From contig DAHXLZ010000212.1 of the NCBI GenBank assembly GCA_027365715.1, positions 1 to 7,225 of the forward strand: a DNA stretch of 7,225 nt, in the 5' to 3' direction. Positions within the stretch are counted from its first letter, which is position 1; each line of letters opens with the position of its first letter. The position numbers and the translations under genes were made by a program. This document shows positions 5,439-7,225 of this stretch, in pieces. The notes below the pieces were generated by a model that was given only the letters and a program-made list of their open reading frames with translations, was not told where the DNA came from and searched no databases. This DNA is from Methanomassiliicoccales archaeon. GTDB taxonomy: Archaea; Thermoplasmatota; Thermoplasmata; Sysuiplasmatales; Sysuiplasmataceae.

Positions 5439-6437
5439 ATGACGGATGGGTCCAACGTGGATGTATCATTGTCGAATGGCATATCCATTGTAACACGCGG
5501 AAACAGTTTCAGACTGGATCCGAAGAGAACTGCAGGCGGGGAAGTCAATTTTATTTCACATGCGCATACAGATCACCTTCCGAGAGGTGGAGAAGAACGG
5601 TGCGTTGTGTCCACGCCCAAGACTCTGGAACTCGCCGAGCACAGAACCGGCATAAAATTCACTCTGTCTGAGCATGATTCTATCGAACTTTTCGAGGCCG
5701 GTCACATACCGGGTTCGGCCATGGCACTTATCGAGGACGGGTGCAGATATCTGTACACAGGCGATTTCTGCACCAGGAGGAAAGTGTATCTCGAGCCTGC
5801 GAAACCGGTTAAGGCCGATGTGCTCCTGATAGAGTCAACATACGCACTGCCCAGATACTCGTTCCCCGATCCGCTTGAGCTCTCCGGTGTTATAAGGGAC
5901 TGGGTATCCGACGCATTGAGCAGCGGTAATTCGGTATTTTTCACAGTATACCCTCTGGGAAAAGCGCAGGAAGTCGAAATGCTCCTGCGTGATCTGCCGC
6001 TCTATGCCGACGAATCTGTTCAGGCACATAACAGAATTGTATTCGGTGAAGACTCTGACTGGATTGGTAACATCGACGATGCCACGAACAGCGAGTCTGT
6101 ATTCATCTGCTCCTCAAGATCCTCACTTTCCAGGATGCTTCCTGGAATCAGATCAGAGACGCTGTTCGCGACCGTCTCAGGATGGTCTGTGGATGAATGG
6201 TTCAGAAAAAGCAACGGTCTGGACGAAGCATTTCCTCTTTCAGATCACTGCGATCACGATGCACTGATGTCATTCGTGCGTGATTGCAATCCGTCAGTTG
6301 TTTATACAATGCATGGTTTTGCAGAGGAGTTTGCCGCGGAACTGCGCCGGGAACTGCAAATTGAAGCACATCCAATTTCAAGGCGCCCCGGTAGGGCAGT
6401 AAGGGGCAGGAAACAGAAGAAGATAGATACTTTCTGA
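5439..6437 (+). CDS. Beta-CASP-like metallo-beta-lactamase nuclease (RNA-processing / ligase-associated exonuclease type)
   Basis: 332-residue predicted zinc-dependent nuclease of the family that includes archaeal mRNA 3'-end-processing-factor-like proteins and DNA-ligase-associated exonucleases. Motifs in order: HAHTDH (41-46), GHIPGS with H89, YTGDF with D109, E132 in IESTYALPRY (beta-CASP motif A position), YPLGKAQE (171-178) in the CASP insert, SDH with H270 (motif B) and MHG with H292 (motif C). All predicted metal ligands are present. The CASP insert (about 145-265) is short and the protein lacks the KH domains of aCPSF1, so it is the small COG1236-like class. The IESTYALP and FPDP region and the late HG motif resemble the ligase-associated exonucleases more than the CPSF group. 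The tail (314-328) is rich in Arg and Lys, useful for nucleic-acid binding. An in-frame TGA at 5421 leaves 5439 as the first ATG. No ligase gene is in view, so RNA versus DNA as substrate is open. Confidence 0.88.
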   Translation: MTDGSNVDVSLSNGISIVTRGNSFRLDPKRTAGGEVNFISHAHTDHLPRGGEERCVVSTPKTLELAEHRTGIKFTLSEHDSIELFEAGHIPGSAMALIEDGCRYLYTGDFCTRRKVYLEPAKPVKADVLLIESTYALPRYSFPDPLELSGVIRDWVSDALSSGNSVFFTVYPLGKAQEVEMLLRDLPLYADESVQAHNRIVFGEDSDWIGNIDDATNSESVFICSSRSSLSRMLPGIRSETLFATVSGWSVDEWFRKSNGLDEAFPLSDHCDHDALMSFVRDCNPSVVYTMHGFAEEFAAELRRELQIEAHPISRRPGRAVRGRKQKKIDTF

Positions 6438-6470
6438 GCCCACAGTACAGCAGAGAGTGCCCGAACCTCC

Positions 6471-6517
6471 TTCCGGATGGCTGTTACACGCAGCCGGAAA
6501 GTGCTTTCAGATGCACT
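6471..6517. other. Tandem hairpins in convergent intergenic spacer
   Basis: Two adjacent inverted repeats lie between the nuclease stop and the cbf5 stop. The first pairs TTCC and GGCTG with CAGCC and GGAA (6471-6499, 7-base loop, 4-base left bulge). The second pairs AGTGC with GCACT (6500-6517, 8-base loop). There is no U-run after either, so a classical terminator is not obvious. Structure could end transcripts from one or both sides, or belong to a small RNA; nothing more can be said from sequence. Confidence 0.35.
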
Positions 6518-6583
6518 GGATGCTGTTTGCCATTCGACCGCTCATGTTAAGCACAGCACTCAGGTGCAGGCGGCCGGCAGACT

Positions 6584-7225
6584 TCAAATCTTCCTGAATC
6601 TCGGATATGTGCCGGGCTTCATGAAAACGCGAATCGTGTCGCATGCAACACCCGATGCTGCGTTTTCAATATTTTCCGACGACATCAGCGCATTTGCCAT
6701 GGCAACTCCCTCTCCCTTTCCGGTAAACAGTGAAACGACGCCGCCGCGCTTTATGGTCCCCGCAACCCTGTTTACACCTTTCACTGTCAGGTTTGCGCCG
6801 TGGCATATGCTGTCGACCGCACTGTCCTTGAGTTCAATAACCGGAAAGCTGCGAAGCAGATTCTCGTACGGAATCAGGAGTGAACGCAGCATCGAGGCAT
6901 CACCGCTCTTCCAGTAGTGGATCGCATCCTGCAGCTTCTGCATGGTAACCGCCATCTCCTCCCCGAACGGTCCTGATCGGGTCCTGCGCAGTTCTTCCAT
7001 CTGGGCGCCGGCACACATGGCCGTCCCCACATCTTTGCAGAGCGTCCGTATGTATGTTCCGGACTGACATTCGACGCTGAAGAGAAACAGCCTCTCCTTC
7101 TGTTCACCGATTGTGAATGAGCGTATTTCCCTGACCCTCCTCTCTCTCTTTACCGCCGATCTGACGGGAGGGACCTGGAATATTTTGCCAGTAAATCTGG
7201 GGAGAATTTCTTCCAGCTGCCCCCG
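6584..7225 (-). CDS. cbf5: Archaeal H/ACA RNP pseudouridine synthase Cbf5 (TruB family), N-terminus outside window
   Basis: Catalytic subunit of the H/ACA ribonucleoprotein that isomerises uridine to pseudouridine in rRNA, and of tRNA U55 modification, working with Nop10, Gar1 and L7Ae. The frame is open to the window edge; 213 residues are visible of a usual ~310-340. Seen in order: TGKIFQVPPVRSAVKR (the PPxxSAVK motif), VECQSGTYIRTLCKDVG (the SGTYIRTL motif), GAQMEELRRTRSGPF (the LRRTRSG motif), then a PUA domain from about KDSAVDSICHGANL to the end, including TGKGEGVAMANALM and MKPGTYPR. The catalytic-Asp motif lies upstream, beyond 7225. A GTG at 7028-7030 is internal, not a start. The C-terminus ends right after the PUA fold (PRFRKI), lacking a long basic tail. 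Convergent with the nuclease gene. Confidence 0.95.
   Translation of the reverse strand, partial: RGQLEEILPRFTGKIFQVPPVRSAVKRERRVREIRSFTIGEQKERLFLFSVECQSGTYIRTLCKDVGTAMCAGAQMEELRRTRSGPFGEEMAVTMQKLQDAIHYWKSGDASMLRSLLIPYENLLRSFPVIELKDSAVDSICHGANLTVKGVNRVAGTIKRGGVVSLFTGKGEGVAMANALMSSENIENAASGVACDTIRVFMKPGTYPRFRKI

Noticed and set aside
5333..5671. Plus-strand frame of 112 codons starting in the intergenic region
   Set aside because: TTG start, product rich in Cys/Arg without domain logic, and it runs out of frame through the well-supported nuclease gene.
6477..6917. Plus-strand frame of 146 codons opposite cbf5
   Set aside because: It is the antisense shadow of a strongly conserved Cbf5 C-terminal region; its translation shows no family features.
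1..7225. CRISPR array, phage genes or a defence cluster
   Set aside because: No regularly spaced repeats, integrase, Cas or toxin-antitoxin genes are visible on either strand; the only mobile trace is the TnpB remnant.

Overview
The window looks archaeal, most likely from the Thermoplasmata (Thermoplasmatales-like). It encodes an archaeal Cbf5-type pseudouridine synthase and a beta-CASP-like metallo-beta-lactamase nuclease. Promoters look like archaeal TATA boxes 25-40 bases before starts, and some starts appear nearly leaderless. A surface protein is rich in N-glycosylation sequons, AGG/AGA and ATA codons are frequent, and GC is moderate (roughly 48-50% by eye). The taxonomic placement is inference; no rRNA or tRNA gene was found.

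Layout. 2-1018 (+) is the C-terminal part of a phosphate-type MFS transporter fused to a PhoU-like DUF47 domain; its N-terminus lies before the window. Twelve bases after its stop, in the same frame, is the C-terminal remnant of an IS200/IS605 (IS1341-type) tnpB at 1031-1375, keeping the zinc ribbon, the last RuvC aspartate and the right-end/omegaRNA hairpin. Convergent to it, 1341-3020 (-) encodes a large multi-pass membrane protein resembling a GT-C glycosyltransferase. A shared TATA-like element near 3057-3064 separates it from a small hypothetical ORF (3093-3383, +) that overlaps the start of a complete thiolase (3373-4557, +). A membrane-anchored sequon-rich surface protein (4596-5201, -) converges on the thiolase. 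A 237-base divergent intergenic region with a candidate operator dyad leads to a beta-CASP-like nuclease gene (5439-6437, +). After a short convergent spacer with hairpins comes the C-terminal two thirds of Cbf5 (6584-7225, -), whose N-terminus lies beyond the window.

How the parts relate. Most genes look like independent units in alternating orientation rather than one operon. The exception is the small ORF and thiolase, which overlap by 11 bases. The GT-C-like protein and the sequon-rich protein could both belong to surface glycosylation, but they are not adjacent and this is only suggestive. The most unusual items are the MFS-DUF47 fusion, which puts a presumed phosphate carrier and a PhoU-like regulator in one chain, and the nuclease-less TnpB remnant that keeps its guide-RNA end directly against the 3' end of the membrane-protein gene.
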